Below, piece by piece: positions 1 to 10,377 of a DNA stretch of 64,000 nucleotides. The stretch lies in assembly GCA_038087015.1 (NCBI GenBank), contig JASBNA010000001.1, positions 2,604,001 to 2,668,000 on the forward strand, written 5' to 3'. A model generated the notes under the pieces. It worked only from the letters and a program-made list of their open reading frames with translations. It was not told the origin of the DNA and made no database searches. The stretch is from Cerrena zonata. Taxonomy: Eukaryota > Basidiomycota > Agaricomycetes > Polyporales > Cerrenaceae. Each line of letters opens with the position of its first letter. Position 1 is the first letter of the stretch. Made by a program: the position numbers and the translations under genes.

Positions 1-60
1 AGACAAGAACTATATCTATATTGCTGTCTCAAAGCTTTCGCGCTTATAATGTGATATTTT

Positions 61-580
61 CTTTGATGCATACAATACCTTTACTGAGGCTCAAAATCCT
101 TCCAAAACAAAGTTCTCGATTGTAGGAAGGCATAACCATGTCTATCCCTATAAGCTTTCAGTAATTGATGGTGCTAATGCCATCATAGGAGAACATATGA
201 AATAGATAATAATCTATATCATTGGAGGCATCATTGACAAGGACATGCTAAGTATACATACTCAGTTGTTATCAAAGAGCACATTGGGATCAGACTCTGA
301 CTACTCAGATATGGACTATATGCTTTCTTTATATAGAGATAAAAAAACTACTTCAATTATATAGTATGGGAGAGGCTAGATACAAAATTTGTGATGAAGA
401 TTGATTTCTTGTGTTCAATATATACTCTTGTTCAATCCTATTCAATTGCCATCACCAATAATATGGATCATCTATAATTTCATTTTGCTCTAGTTAGAGA
501 ATATGCATGCTCTACAATTTCATATTACAAATTTAATCTTCCTCAAGTAGACATATCTTTCTAAATGTTGGTCATGTGTT
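61..580 (+). other. Unassigned AT-rich DNA with a short relic reading frame
   Basis: From about position 52 to the stop at 207 the plus strand is open for about 50 codons in a protein-like composition (contains ...SIVGRHNHVYPYKLSVIDG...) with no start codon in view. It may be the last exon of a decayed gene entering from the left edge. The rest, up to 580, shows no recognisable gene. Confidence 0.2.
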
Positions 581-1008
581 AGAATGTACTTTATTTCACA
601 TACCTACTTATCCAGAATGTCCTATCATAACAATAGACCTTTTAACAATAGACCTTTTATTACCGGTCCTACTCAGGTCCTGAGTAGGCGCCAACACAGC
701 CAACTCATACACGGCAGTTCTGATATGTTCCCTGCCTGCATATATCCCAATACTCCCAAATCTCTCTCAATTCCTATCAAATCCTCATTATGACTTATAT
801 TGCAGTGGGAATTCTTGGCAATTTCCTTTCAGGTAATGGGGATTGATAAAAGTTCTCAATTTGATAAGGAGATTGCTGGGGATTATCTGGAGCTATTCCC
901 TTACCATTTTGAATGCTATGTCTCTATTCAAATTACTCCTGACTTACTTCTTTCATATCTGTTATTATCATTTGTCATACTTAGGGTTTTCTGAGATAAG
1001 TTAGGGTT

Positions 1009-1330
1009 ATGTACCCAGCCCCTCCTGTCATGTGCCCCTTTTGTCATGTGCCTCTCCTATCATGTGCCTCACTATGTTCTCCTCACTATGTCTCCTCACT
1101 GTGTCTCCTCACTGTGTTCCTCTTATTATGTCCTCTCACTGTGTTCCCCATTATGTCTCCTCATTGTATTTCTCATCATGTCCTCTCACTATGTCTCTCA
1201 CTATCATATTCCCCCTCATTATATTGCTCACTATCATGTTCCCTTATATCATCACACCCACTCTCGCCATCATATCTCCCTCACTATTATTATTTTTTGT
1301 ATCTGTCTTTGCTTGCCCATTGAATGAGTT
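1009..1330. repeat. Pyrimidine-rich cryptic tandem repeat
   Basis: About 320 bp built from loosely repeated 10-16 bp units such as CTCACTATGTCTC and TCATGTGCC. The strand is almost free of purine runs and all three plus frames are open only because of composition. I see no conserved protein motif. It is best read as a degenerate simple repeat, not a gene. Confidence 0.6.
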
Positions 1331-2100
1331 AGGGTTGCATATATCCCCTCACTCTATTTATTATCTTTGCCATCATCAGCTTCCTTTTTGTAAGTTACAT
1401 TACACCTCCTTGTAGATAAGTTAGAGTACAATAAATTATCTCTATCAATGTTTCTACAGTTTGTTGGTCACTGTTTGCAATCAAATATTGTTCAAGGCAG
1501 CAAAATCTGCTATTAGATAGTTAGCAAGCAACAGATTCTATCAGCAAAAATAGAACTACAATATACATTTTACAACGTTCACTTGGTTGAGGAAATATTA
1601 GAACAGTTGAAGCTATTATAATGGTCAAATTGAAGATTAAAGATTTGAGAAAAAAATATAGATAACTGAAACTTGTCATTTTGACATTGATGAGTGACAT
1701 TGACAGAGAAATGACAAACCAATGAGAAGATATAAGGTATACAACACCCATAAACAAGTAGTCACAGTGAGAAATATACAGAGAACTTGCTTTGGACTTT
1801 AAGAGTGGTGCAGAAAAAGTGAAATTGAAACAGTGAATATATTTGATATTTTAATTGAATGGAAGAGTTGGAGATTGTACAGACATTCTACAATGACAAA
1901 AGTAGTGAGGTAACAGTAGGTACATAGGTTGAAGACAGAGAAAAAAAAGTAACAGAGAAAAGTTACCATTTTAGGGAAACAGTAAGTATAACATCTATAA
2001 CAGTGTCAAAAAAAAGATAAAATGAGGAGAGTTATTAGAATGAAGAGAGATGATAGGAGAGAAGTCACATGAGCTAAAAGGCAGTGCCCTAATTACCAGA
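1331..2100. other. AT-rich intergenic DNA, nothing recognised
   Basis: Low-complexity, A-rich sequence without a convincing reading frame, splice pattern or terminal repeats on either strand. Confidence 0.5.
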
Positions 2101-2111
2101 GTAATGATAGA

Positions 2112-2193
2112 CACTGGTGCAGCTTGAATCTAGAACTCCGCCATGCCTCCATGCACAAATTAATATGTTCAACCAACTGAGCTATGCACACTT
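2112..2193 (-). pseudogene. tRNA-like relic (possible tRNA-derived SINE head)
   Basis: Read on the minus strand, this stretch contains TAGCTCAGTTGG, a perfect match to the eukaryotic tRNA A-box consensus. About 45 bases further on, AGTTCTAGATTCAAGC resembles a B box with one extra base. The ends GTGCA and TGCAC can pair, and CA follows. The D arm and anticodon arm do not pair well, so this is unlikely to be a working tRNA. A decayed tRNA gene or the head of a SINE both fit. Confidence 0.35.
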
Positions 2194-2930
2194 GCTATAT
2201 TTCAGTGGTACCTGCCCCATATACCCTTTCTTAGATAAGATAAAATATGTGTGCCTGCCTCTGCTTATCTCTCCTCTGATACTTTTTATCTTGGGTGATT
2301 ATTTACATAGTTATTTGTTGATTTAATCATATATTTCTTTTAACACTGTTTGAAAAATTGTTCACACTGTTTAATACGTATTGTACATAAGTAATAAGGG
2401 GAGGCATATGCGGTGATCAAAAGACGATACAAGGAGTACATAGTTGGCAAGAAAGAAAATGACGCCCAAGTGTCTGCAGGTCAAAAAACAAATTAATATC
2501 AACTCAGCTAAGTCAGTGTCTAGACAAGAAAGCATCTACAAAAACAAATCAAAGTCTGTAAAAATTGAACTAAATCAATGTTTGCGCAAGAAAACATTTA
2601 CAAAAACAAGTCCACATGCATAGTTCTATGAGTAAAATTCAACTCCTATCTAGTCGACTTTCAAACCAGCTTTGCAGTTTTCTGCTTATGCCACCAGAGA
2701 CTTGTTTGCCATTCACTAGACCTTAGTGCCTACACACTCTCTGTGAGAATCTTTAACAGGTGTTTCTGGAACCAGGTTTCACATTCCCTGGTCCAGTAAC
2801 CTGTATTGAGGCCACAGGTTGACTATACAGTGGGCAATGGCCACTAAGATCACAGTGTGATCTGGTTTTTAATGTCTAAAATACAATGTTAGCAATGTAA
2901 ATAGAAAATGAGAGTGCTGTGGACTCACCA
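2194..2930. other. Intergenic DNA, nothing recognised
   Basis: No gene, terminal repeat or RNA motif was recognised. Short direct similarities within 2,480-2,620 (repeated AAGAAA.CAT.TACAAAAACAA phrases) suggest a small decayed tandem duplication. Confidence 0.4.
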
Positions 2931-4151
2931 CTTTAGTCTGTATAGATTCTGCAGATAACATCAATCTCATCATCAGTGAGGATATTCTCGATAAACTTTC
3001 CAACTGACAGCTGAAATGAGAAAGTGTTAAAAATGTGCTTATTGAGTCTGCCTACAACTGAGCTGGGAGATTGAGCTCCAACCTCAAATGACTCCAAAGC
3101 AAGGTGCCAGATAATTCCACCTTGACAAAAAGCAGTCTTGGCCAGGGGAAGATGCCTAAACAAATTGAGCCTCTGATTGATGTAAGCCAAGTAGTCGCTC
3201 GTTGAGTAGATAAAGTTGGCAGGTCATATTGTTGTGGAAAGAGGCGGGATAATGGGAATATGACAGGGAACCTTCTGGTCAGACTAAACAAGCATGAATG
3301 GGATACCTTGTTTTGTCATTTCCTCACCAATCTCCTCAAGCAATAGCCCCCATTTCTCCTTAAATACCTGTTTGTAGGTGATAACAGAGTTGACATCAAT
3401 GTAGGGTTTGCCATTCTGGTATTCATGGGGAAAAACAAACCAGATCTTGTGGTCGACGTCAACATCTTTGTGAACAGGCTGGCCTCTTATTATTGGAAGC
3501 TTTGGTATGACTTGGACAGGATTGAGTGGCACAAAGAGACCCTGATTCATCTTCCTGATGAATATGTTGGTGATAAATAGAATATTAGATAGCTTGAGGG
3601 TGACAATGTTGATATTCGTATTGTTCAAGCACAAGATATACACAAATGCACATATAACTTTGCTGAACTCAGCTGTTAGGGTCAGCATCTCATCTTCTGA
3701 CTGCTCAACAAAGAGGGTCAGGGCATCCTTGAGAGTGTATGTCAAAGGAGCCCGCTGGTGGGGTTTGAGAGAAACAAACTGCTAAAGCTTGTATCGCCTT
3801 TGAAGAGTCGTTTGCAGGTTGGGAAGGTTATAAATAGTCTATGAGAGTTGGAATTGGTTATTGATGAGGACACCTTTAGCAGCTGGCTGAGTAAAGGTGA
3901 GTGCATTATCAGGTGTGAGGTCTTCGGGGGGGGGTCATAGTGGCTGATATTGAGAGCAGAACTCAAAGGTTACATGCTATGATAGGTCTTGTCTTTTTTA
4001 GCATCATCATCATCATAAGCATTGAGCCCTGCAAGCAGCACTACAGTGGGATCCAAGTCTTTGCAGAGATCGAAGCAGTCATCCCAAGCATTGTAGATGA
4101 CTTGGCCACCTGCAAAGCTATTAAAGATGTCCTCAGTGTCAGCCTCCTTGA

Positions 4152-4850
4152 CACTGGATCGTAGCCCAAATTTTGGGCTTCATAAAAGTAAAAGTCTCTT
4201 ACAAAACATAGTTTTCAGACCCAAAAAATGATCTAAAAATTGTGAATTGCAACAGAAATTGATAATTGTAAAAACTTGTGCAAATTCAGACTTTTGTATC
4301 CACTTTTTGGAGTTCAAAAAAGCTCAATTTCTATTCTTTTTTTTGCTGAGGAAAATTTCAGTATGCAAAATTTAACATTTTGACATACTTTTATTTTTTC
4401 AAAAATTATAATATAATTGTACATATTAGAATAAAGTTTTATAAATAGACAGCCTAAAGAGAAAATATAGACTACTGTTCTTAGTATATCATAGTCTCTG
4501 TCAATAAGAGTATTTGATAGAGGTATTTTAGTATACAATACTATGCATCTTGGCAATATAACAGTTTAAATTTTATATCAGTTTTGGAAAAATAAATGTG
4601 TGTCAAAACTTTGAATTTTGTATTCCAAATTTTGCTTTAACAAAAAATGTATCAAAATTGAGCCTTTTTGAACTCTGAAAACTAGATACAAAAGTCAGAA
4701 TTTATATAGGTTTTTGTGATTTATCAAATTCTGCTGCAATTCTGAATTTTTACATTATTTTTTAGGTCTAAAAAGTATATTTTGTAAGAAACTTTTTATA
4801 AGATTTTACTTTACTTTTATAAAGCCCAAAATTTGGGCTATGGTCCAGTG
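4152..4850. mobile_element. CACTGG-ended MITE, 699 bp, TSD TGA
   Basis: Begins CACTGGATCGTAGCCCAAA and ends TTTGGGCTATGGTCCAGTG. These are imperfect inverted copies, and similarity between the two halves continues inwards for about 300 bp. It is flanked on both sides by TGA. A CACT terminus with a 3-bp duplication is the hallmark of the CACTA (CMC/Plavaka) superfamily, so this is probably a non-autonomous CACTA derivative. No coding sequence is inside. It is about the same length as the element at 5,495-6,195 and lies in the opposite orientation to it. Confidence 0.8.
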
Positions 4851-4976
4851 TGATAATGGTGCAGAAATGATAAGGGGGATAAGGGACCAGTTGCCACTTA
4901 TAGATATTCAACCTGAGTCAGAGCCATGTCCCAAGATTCGAAGTGTGCAGTTGGATTTTATTCTGTCTCCTCTGGA

Positions 4977-5350
4977 CACTGGGCTGAAAACCAGATTTTA
5001 GACCCAATAAAAAGGTGAAAAATCAGTCATAAAATATAATAATTTTTAAGTAGCTTTTCAGTCAAAAAAATAAAATAAAATTCAAAGTTATTGCAACATT
5101 TTGTATATCCAAAAAATAAATCTAAAACTTTAACTTTTTATTACAAAAAAGATATATCTTCAGTGGGAATTCACAGTTTTAAGCTCCATATTCTATAAGG
5201 ATCTTATTTAATTCTTGTATTTACAAAATGCTATTAAAACTTTGAATTTTATTTTGTTTTTTTGATTGAAAAGTTACTTGAAAATTATTACATTTTATAA
5301 CTGATTTTTCACCTTTTTATTGGGCCTAAAATCTGGTTTTCGGTCTAGTG
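4977..5350. mobile_element. CACTGG-ended MITE of a second family, 374 bp, TSD GGA
   Basis: Starts CACTGGGCTGAAAACCAGA and ends TCTGGTTTTCGGTCTAGTG, inverted copies that extend to about 60 bp of good match (AAAAAGGTGAAAAATCAGT near the left end, its complement near the right). GGA flanks both ends as a 3-bp target duplication. The interior is AT-rich and non-coding. A half copy of the same family is at about 10,165-10,377. Confidence 0.78.
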
Positions 5351-5494
5351 GGAGAGCAGAAGGTGATTCATTCTGACCCATTTTCTGTTGTGAGTCATGG
5401 CGCTGTTGGAGAAATTTGTGAATGGTCTCTGAGGGTCACTGCTTGGAGAATGCGTCAAACTTGATATCGTAGATGTTGTTGGATTTGATATATT

Positions 5495-6195
5495 CACTGG
5501 ACTGTACCTCAAATTTCAGGCTCTATAAAAGTAAAGTAAAATTTTATAAAAAGTCTCTTATAAAACATACTTTTTAGACTTAAAAAATAATATAGAAATT
5601 CAGAATTGTAGCAGAATTTGATGGATCACAAAAACCTATATAAATTCTGACTTTTGTATCCAGTTTTTACAGTTTAAAAAGGTTCAATTTTGATACATTT
5701 TTTGTTAGAGCAAAATTTGGAATACAAAATTCAAAGTTTTGACACACATTTATTTTTCCAAAACTGATATAAAATTTAAACTGTTATATTGGCAAGATGC
5801 ATAGTATTGTATACTAAAATACCTCTATCAAATACTCTTATTGACAGAGACTATGATATACTAAGAACAGTAGTCTATATTTTCTCTTTAGGCTGTTTAT
5901 TTATAAAATTTTATTTTAATATATATAATTATATTATAATTTTTGACAAAATAAAAGTGTATCAAAATGTTGAATTTTGCCCCAGCAAAAAATATATGAA
6001 AATTGAGCTTTTTTGAACTCTGACAAGTGGATACAAAAGTCTAAATTTGCACAGGTTTTTGTGAATTATTAATTTCTGCTGCAATTCAGAATTTTTAGAT
6101 CATTTTTTGAGTCTGAAAATTATCTTTTGTAAGAGACTTTTCATAAAATTTTACTTTACTTTTATGGAGCCCAAAATTCAGGCTATGGTCCAGTG
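5495..6195. mobile_element. CACTGG-ended MITE, 701 bp, TSD ATT, inverted copy of the 4,152 element
   Basis: Starts CACTGGACTGTACCTCAAA and ends TTCAGGCTATGGTCCAGTG, flanked by ATT on each side. The interior matches the element at 4,152-4,850 read on the other strand, for example the 80-aa open stretch in one and a 75-aa stretch in the other that differ at only a few residues. Those open stretches are composition artefacts of the MITE. Confidence 0.8.
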
Positions 6196-7139
6196 ATTGC
6201 TTGGTCACCTGCAGCCTTTGGATATCACTAGGCTTTGGGAGGAGGGTGTTCTCCAGTTAGTATAGATGATGTTTGAATATATTTTCTGTATAGTAAAAGT
6301 ACCAAATAGGTATATTAGCAAACTCGAATATGTAGGACATGTTCCCTGCACAGAATGACCATTCAATAGCCATGTTGATAATCATCCCTTGGCAAACTGT
6401 AGTTTCTGAGAAGTCAGTACAAAAGGGCGACCATTGCAAGGCGTCAACTAAGTAGTGAGGGATATTGTAATCAGAAAGGGCCTTGATCCAGTTCTGGGTG
6501 TTGGGCTTGGGTTTATTGTGGTCAATTTTGACAAGAAATATCATAACCCAGCATGCCATCACCAAGAATTTATGCTGAGCTGCAAATATTCTGCCAACAG
6601 TATCTCCTCTTGTTTCTGCAGGCTCTTGATATCCAATGTGATTCGGTTTTCTAGGCAGCTTGCAAAGCAGAGGCATCCATTGCTCCCTGCCATGCTTGAG
6701 GGTCATGTATAGGTGGTGTAGATAGTTCTTAAGCTCTGTCTATTGTTTTATGTATGATTCTTGAAGGTGATATCTGCCTGGGACTTTCTCAATAATAGGC
6801 TGATATTGCCCCCTTGATCTGATTCTGAATGCATCACTGAGGCAGTGGAGGATGGGATCCGCATTCAGGTTTAGATTGTGGGGGAGGAATGAAAGATAAA
6901 AATAATTGTCCCGGCCCCACCAGATAGGCAAGAAGAAATGGTATTCAGGGTTGACATCCAGAATATACAACTGCAAAGCGTGATGTATGAACCAGTTCTC
7001 TCAAACTTAGCTGTAGTTGTTGCTATTAAATGAGTACAGACAAGGGGCATTCTATCTTGTCACCTAGAGGCCTGATCTGGTAAGGAAATGCTAGTGTTGT
7101 AAGTTAGCCATTGCAACATCTGAAAAATTAAAATATTAG

Positions 7140-7900
7140 AGGTGGGAGGTGTAATTTAGAAACCTAGAACATACTTGGAGAGTTGCTGAGAGGTGAGGGG
7201 AAGGGTGGGCAGAGTTTATACAGGCATGAGATATAAAGTCTATTGAAAAATTGATAAAGTGAGAATCAAGAAAGGTAAATGAAAAAAAGAAATACGTACA
7301 GAGCTCTGTTTTGAAGATAGCAAGAGAAACCAAGAATGACCTAGAGAGACCACGAGGAGAACAACTAAGATAATGACAAACGTAAAGTGAGAATAAAGAA
7401 AGATAAACAGAAAAGAATAAACATACAGAGGTCTGCTTCAATAACGATGAGGAAAATGGAGAACGACCGGGAGAACGACCAAAATAAAGTGAGAATAAAG
7501 ACATATAAATGAAAAAAGAAAGAATGTACAAAGGTCTATTTCAGCAATGGCAAAGGTAGCCGAGTATGACAGGGAAGATAACCAAGGTGACGGGTCCAAT
7601 GGCCAGCTTGAGGATAGGAAAATGACAATGATAAGGCAAGAAAGGTCCTCAGACTATCAATGCCAATAACCGGGGAATACGAGGAATAAACTTGAGAGGA
7701 GACCAAGAGAAAATGCAAGGGAAGGCCACCGAGAGAAAAGATGAGGTGAGAGGTGAGGGTGGCAGCAAAACCATGGAAGGCAGCGGCGATATTGAGAAGA
7801 AAGATAACAGAAGGAAGATCCTTCAGTTATCAGGGGTAGCAGTGGAAGAGACAATAACAAAAAGAAGATCCTTTGGTTACCAGTAGAGATGGTGGTGGTG
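7140..7900. repeat. Degenerate tandem repeats in A/G-rich DNA
   Basis: Three diverged units begin near 7,256, 7,384 and 7,485 with AAAGTGAGAATAAAGA. Each continues through a phrase like TACAGAGGTCTGCTTCAATAA and then a purine-rich tail. Spacing is about 128 and 101 bp. The antisense strand is open (serine/leucine/phenylalanine-rich), which follows from the base composition. No gene is proposed here. Confidence 0.5.
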
Positions 7901-8254
7901 GTGAATGATTGCTATCTTGAGAATTAGATCAAAGCTGAGAATATGAATTGATAATGGAAATAATATCTTGAATATGGATGTCAATAGGGTGCATGCAGTT
8001 AATAGTCAATAAAATGTATGTGGCCAATGATTGATTAAAACTTCAATTAAGTCTGAGCTTAATGACTTATAAAGGCCAGTTTAATATCAAAGTCCATGCA
8101 ATAAGCCCTTATAAGTTATACAGAAGGCTGGGCTTGGTCAGGCCTATAGTAGATCAGGCTTGAAGCTTTGAAGAGCTCAAGCCTTAGCCTGCAGATCACT
8201 ATCTTAAATATCACTTTTCAGATTTATAAAGTAGAAATTACAGATTTAATCAAA

Positions 8255-8735
8255 TAATAATGTTATGATAGTGAAGGGTCAGAGATAGGGACAAATGAAA
8301 AGCACCAGTAAAAAGAGCTTCAAAAATAAAGCATGGTAGCAACAGAAAGTAGGTGATTTGGATAGAAAGTGGAAGAGATATAAGGCCAACAAGATATGTT
8401 TTAGGGGGAAAAAGTGAAATATGGTATATTTTTGAACCTTATTAAGGGTGGTGTGGGCACCATTAGATAGAGCTCAAAAAATGAAGCCTAGTAGCAAAAA
8501 GAAGCATATGATTTGGATAGAAACTGGGGGAGATATGGGGCAAACAACATATGGGATGTATATTGTAGTAGAAGACTACCATATATGGTATGTTTTCTGC
8601 ATTATATAAGCGAAGACGTGAGTTATGTTCTCAGATTTCACTGTGCCAGTGGGTCGGCTATTATATAAGCACATTAGTCCATATATGGGTGTATTACAAA
8701 CAAATATAGATAAATAATGATGTAGTTAACTAAGT
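8255..8735. repeat. Single arm of a palindromic repeat unit
   Basis: About 480 bp, matching one half of the palindrome at 34,535-35,375 and the segment at 27,930-28,440. It runs from AGAGATAGGGACAAATGAAA to GATGTAGTTAACTAAG, which is exactly the first half of the hairpin that sits at the palindrome's centre. Sequence then jumps into the flanking repeat, so the second arm is absent here. Confidence 0.7.
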
Positions 8736-9839
8736 TGCTAATAGCCTCCATTTCTCAACCTCTATCCATTGAGACTCTCTATATAACCATCAAGTGACCT
8801 CACATTGCTACTACCACATTCACACTATTATCTAAGCAAATAAGTACAAATATGATCTGCAAAATTTGATTTGATCATTATTCAATCTCTCTCTCCCTCC
8901 ATTTCATCTGTTCAAGTGCTGGTATTACTTGCTGTAACCCTGCTGAGCTACATCCATACTCGTCTCTTCCCAATTAGGTCAATTCCCTTCTACCCGTCAC
9001 TTATATCAGCACACACCTTACTATATAATACTCGCTTCACCCTTTGTTAACTCCAGCTTTGCTCACCCGCTTGCTGTTACTTAACGAAGATACCTTGTGT
9101 CTATTCATTCATTGACTGACTAAGTGAAGCAATAGCTTACACTTGCACTTAGATGGTTACACTATTTTCTTCTATCCAGGATTACATATCTTAAAGAAGA
9201 AAATAGTCTTATGCCAACTCCTGGCAGGTCTATTTGAGGTGAGTCAGTTTTACACATCTGTCAAGTTATGCAATATCTATACAGAGATATTACATAAGCA
9301 AGCAAAGCCAAATTATGACATTGTGAGCTAGACATTTTGGGACACAACACTTAGAGACCTTGTTCACTATATCTGTTTTGGCTTATTGCATATAGACTAA
9401 TATGCTTATATAATAGCTGAAATAAGCACCCCTTGCAAATTGAAATTTGAGAACAAGGTATGTTTTGGTTATATAATGTAGAAAACATACCATATATAGC
9501 AATTCTCTGTTAAAACATAGACTCATATGTTGTTTTCCCTATAGCTCTCCTAATTTCTATCCAAACTACATACTTCTTGTAGCTACCAGATATCATTTTC
9601 TGAGCTCTATCTGATGATATATACACCACTTCTAATAATTTTGAAAGTGAGTCTCTATTTCACTTTTTCTCCAAAAACACATATTGTTTAACATATCTCT
9701 CTGTCAATTCTGACCAGATCACCTTTTTTCTACTTCTACTATGCTTCATTTCTTAGGCTCTATCCATTGACATTATTTATACAACAATTGAGTAAGGTTA
9801 GTTTGCTACAATTTCACATCTTTGTAATTACCAATGGCC

Positions 9840-10147
9840 AACCACACTCTAAGGTTCAACAAGCACCCAATTTTCCCACACTCAATCCAAATCTCAATTT
9901 TGCTCATATTTCAACATTCTCTCTATCAACTCATTTTTCTCTTAGAAGTTGACTTATAGTACAAACTTTGAGTTATTCTATGGTCAAGTTTTGAGAGCAA
10001 AAGATGCAGTGGTTGTGAAGATATGAGATAAACAAAATTACCTCTAAACTCTAGACCAGGGCTAGGTAGTGGTTTTGTGTTACGATACAAGCACTCCAGC
10101 AAAGTTTGAACAAAAAAAACAATACCTTCATATCTCAGGAATCGTAA
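9840..10147 (-). repeat. Terminal repeat copy 1 (TTAC...-ended, about 305 bp)
   Basis: Minus-strand copy of a repeat that starts TTACGATTCCTGAGATAC and shares about 305 bp with copies at 12,460, 27,902, 30,186 and 32,093. All five begin at the same TTAC boundary although the outside sequences differ. That shows it is a true element end. Confidence 0.75.
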
Positions 10148-10164
10148 CAAGATCTTTACAAAAT

Positions 10165-10377
10165 ATGCAGCTTAAAACTGTGAATATTCACTAAAGACAC
10201 TTTTTTTTTGTAATAAAAACTTTAAAGTTTTAGATTTATTTTTTGTATATACAGAATACTGCAAGAACTTTGAATTTTATTTTCTTTTATTAACTGAAAG
10301 GTTATTTAAAAATCATTATATTTTATGACTGATTTTCCAGTTTTTTATTAGACCTAAAATCTGGTTTCTAGCTTAGT
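10165..10377. mobile_element. Half copy of the 4,977-type MITE
   Basis: The sequence from about 10,165 matches the right half of the MITE at 4,977-5,350 and ends CTGGTTTCTAGCTTAGTA where that element ends CTGGTTTTCGGTCTAGTG. The left half is missing. Confidence 0.55.

Larger units (their letters stand above)
2933..6976 (-). pseudogene. Decayed member of an agaricomycete-expanded gene family, broken by three MITEs
   Basis: On the minus strand, separated open blocks (6,976-6,740; 6,706-6,257; 3,745-3,284; 3,190-2,933) look like one ancestral protein. The last block carries CQGGIIWHLALES and ends DVICRIYTD. The same order of motifs (EGGITWRLALES ... GVYRVYT) ends the second copy near 13.7 kb, and the SYIFEFANIPIWYFY segment near 6.3 kb parallels NFLYIFLNANTPVWLAY in that copy. 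Both belong to what I recall as a large uncharacterised agaricomycete family living in repeat-rich DNA; the name and function are unknown to me. The gene is interrupted by three MITEs (4,152-4,850; 4,977-5,350; 5,495-6,195) and by stops and frameshifts, so it is dead. Exact exon limits cannot be given. Confidence 0.5.
7930..10147. repeat. Left arm of a large inverted repeat (partner 32,093-35,800)
   Basis: Reading this segment forwards matches 32,093-35,800 read backwards. Examples are the 62-codon open stretch at 9,143-9,331, whose partner at 34,062-33,874 differs by one residue, and the AGGCCTATAGTAGATCAGG region near 8,140 against the complement near 35,560. The arm ends at the conserved terminus ...CAGGAATCGTAA at 10,147. 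This copy lacks the solo LTR found in the right copy and keeps the uninterrupted target site at 9,582-9,586. It also has only one arm of the palindromic unit, 8,255-8,735. Confidence 0.8.

Noticed and set aside
1009..1415. Three overlapping plus-strand frames of Cys/Leu/Ser/Pro composition
   Set aside because: All frames are open because of CT-rich tandem sequence; none has a protein signature.
7136..7860. Minus-strand Ser/Leu/Phe-rich frames suggesting a membrane protein
   Set aside because: Explained by purine-rich tandem repeats; frames break at each unit and no consistent topology emerges.
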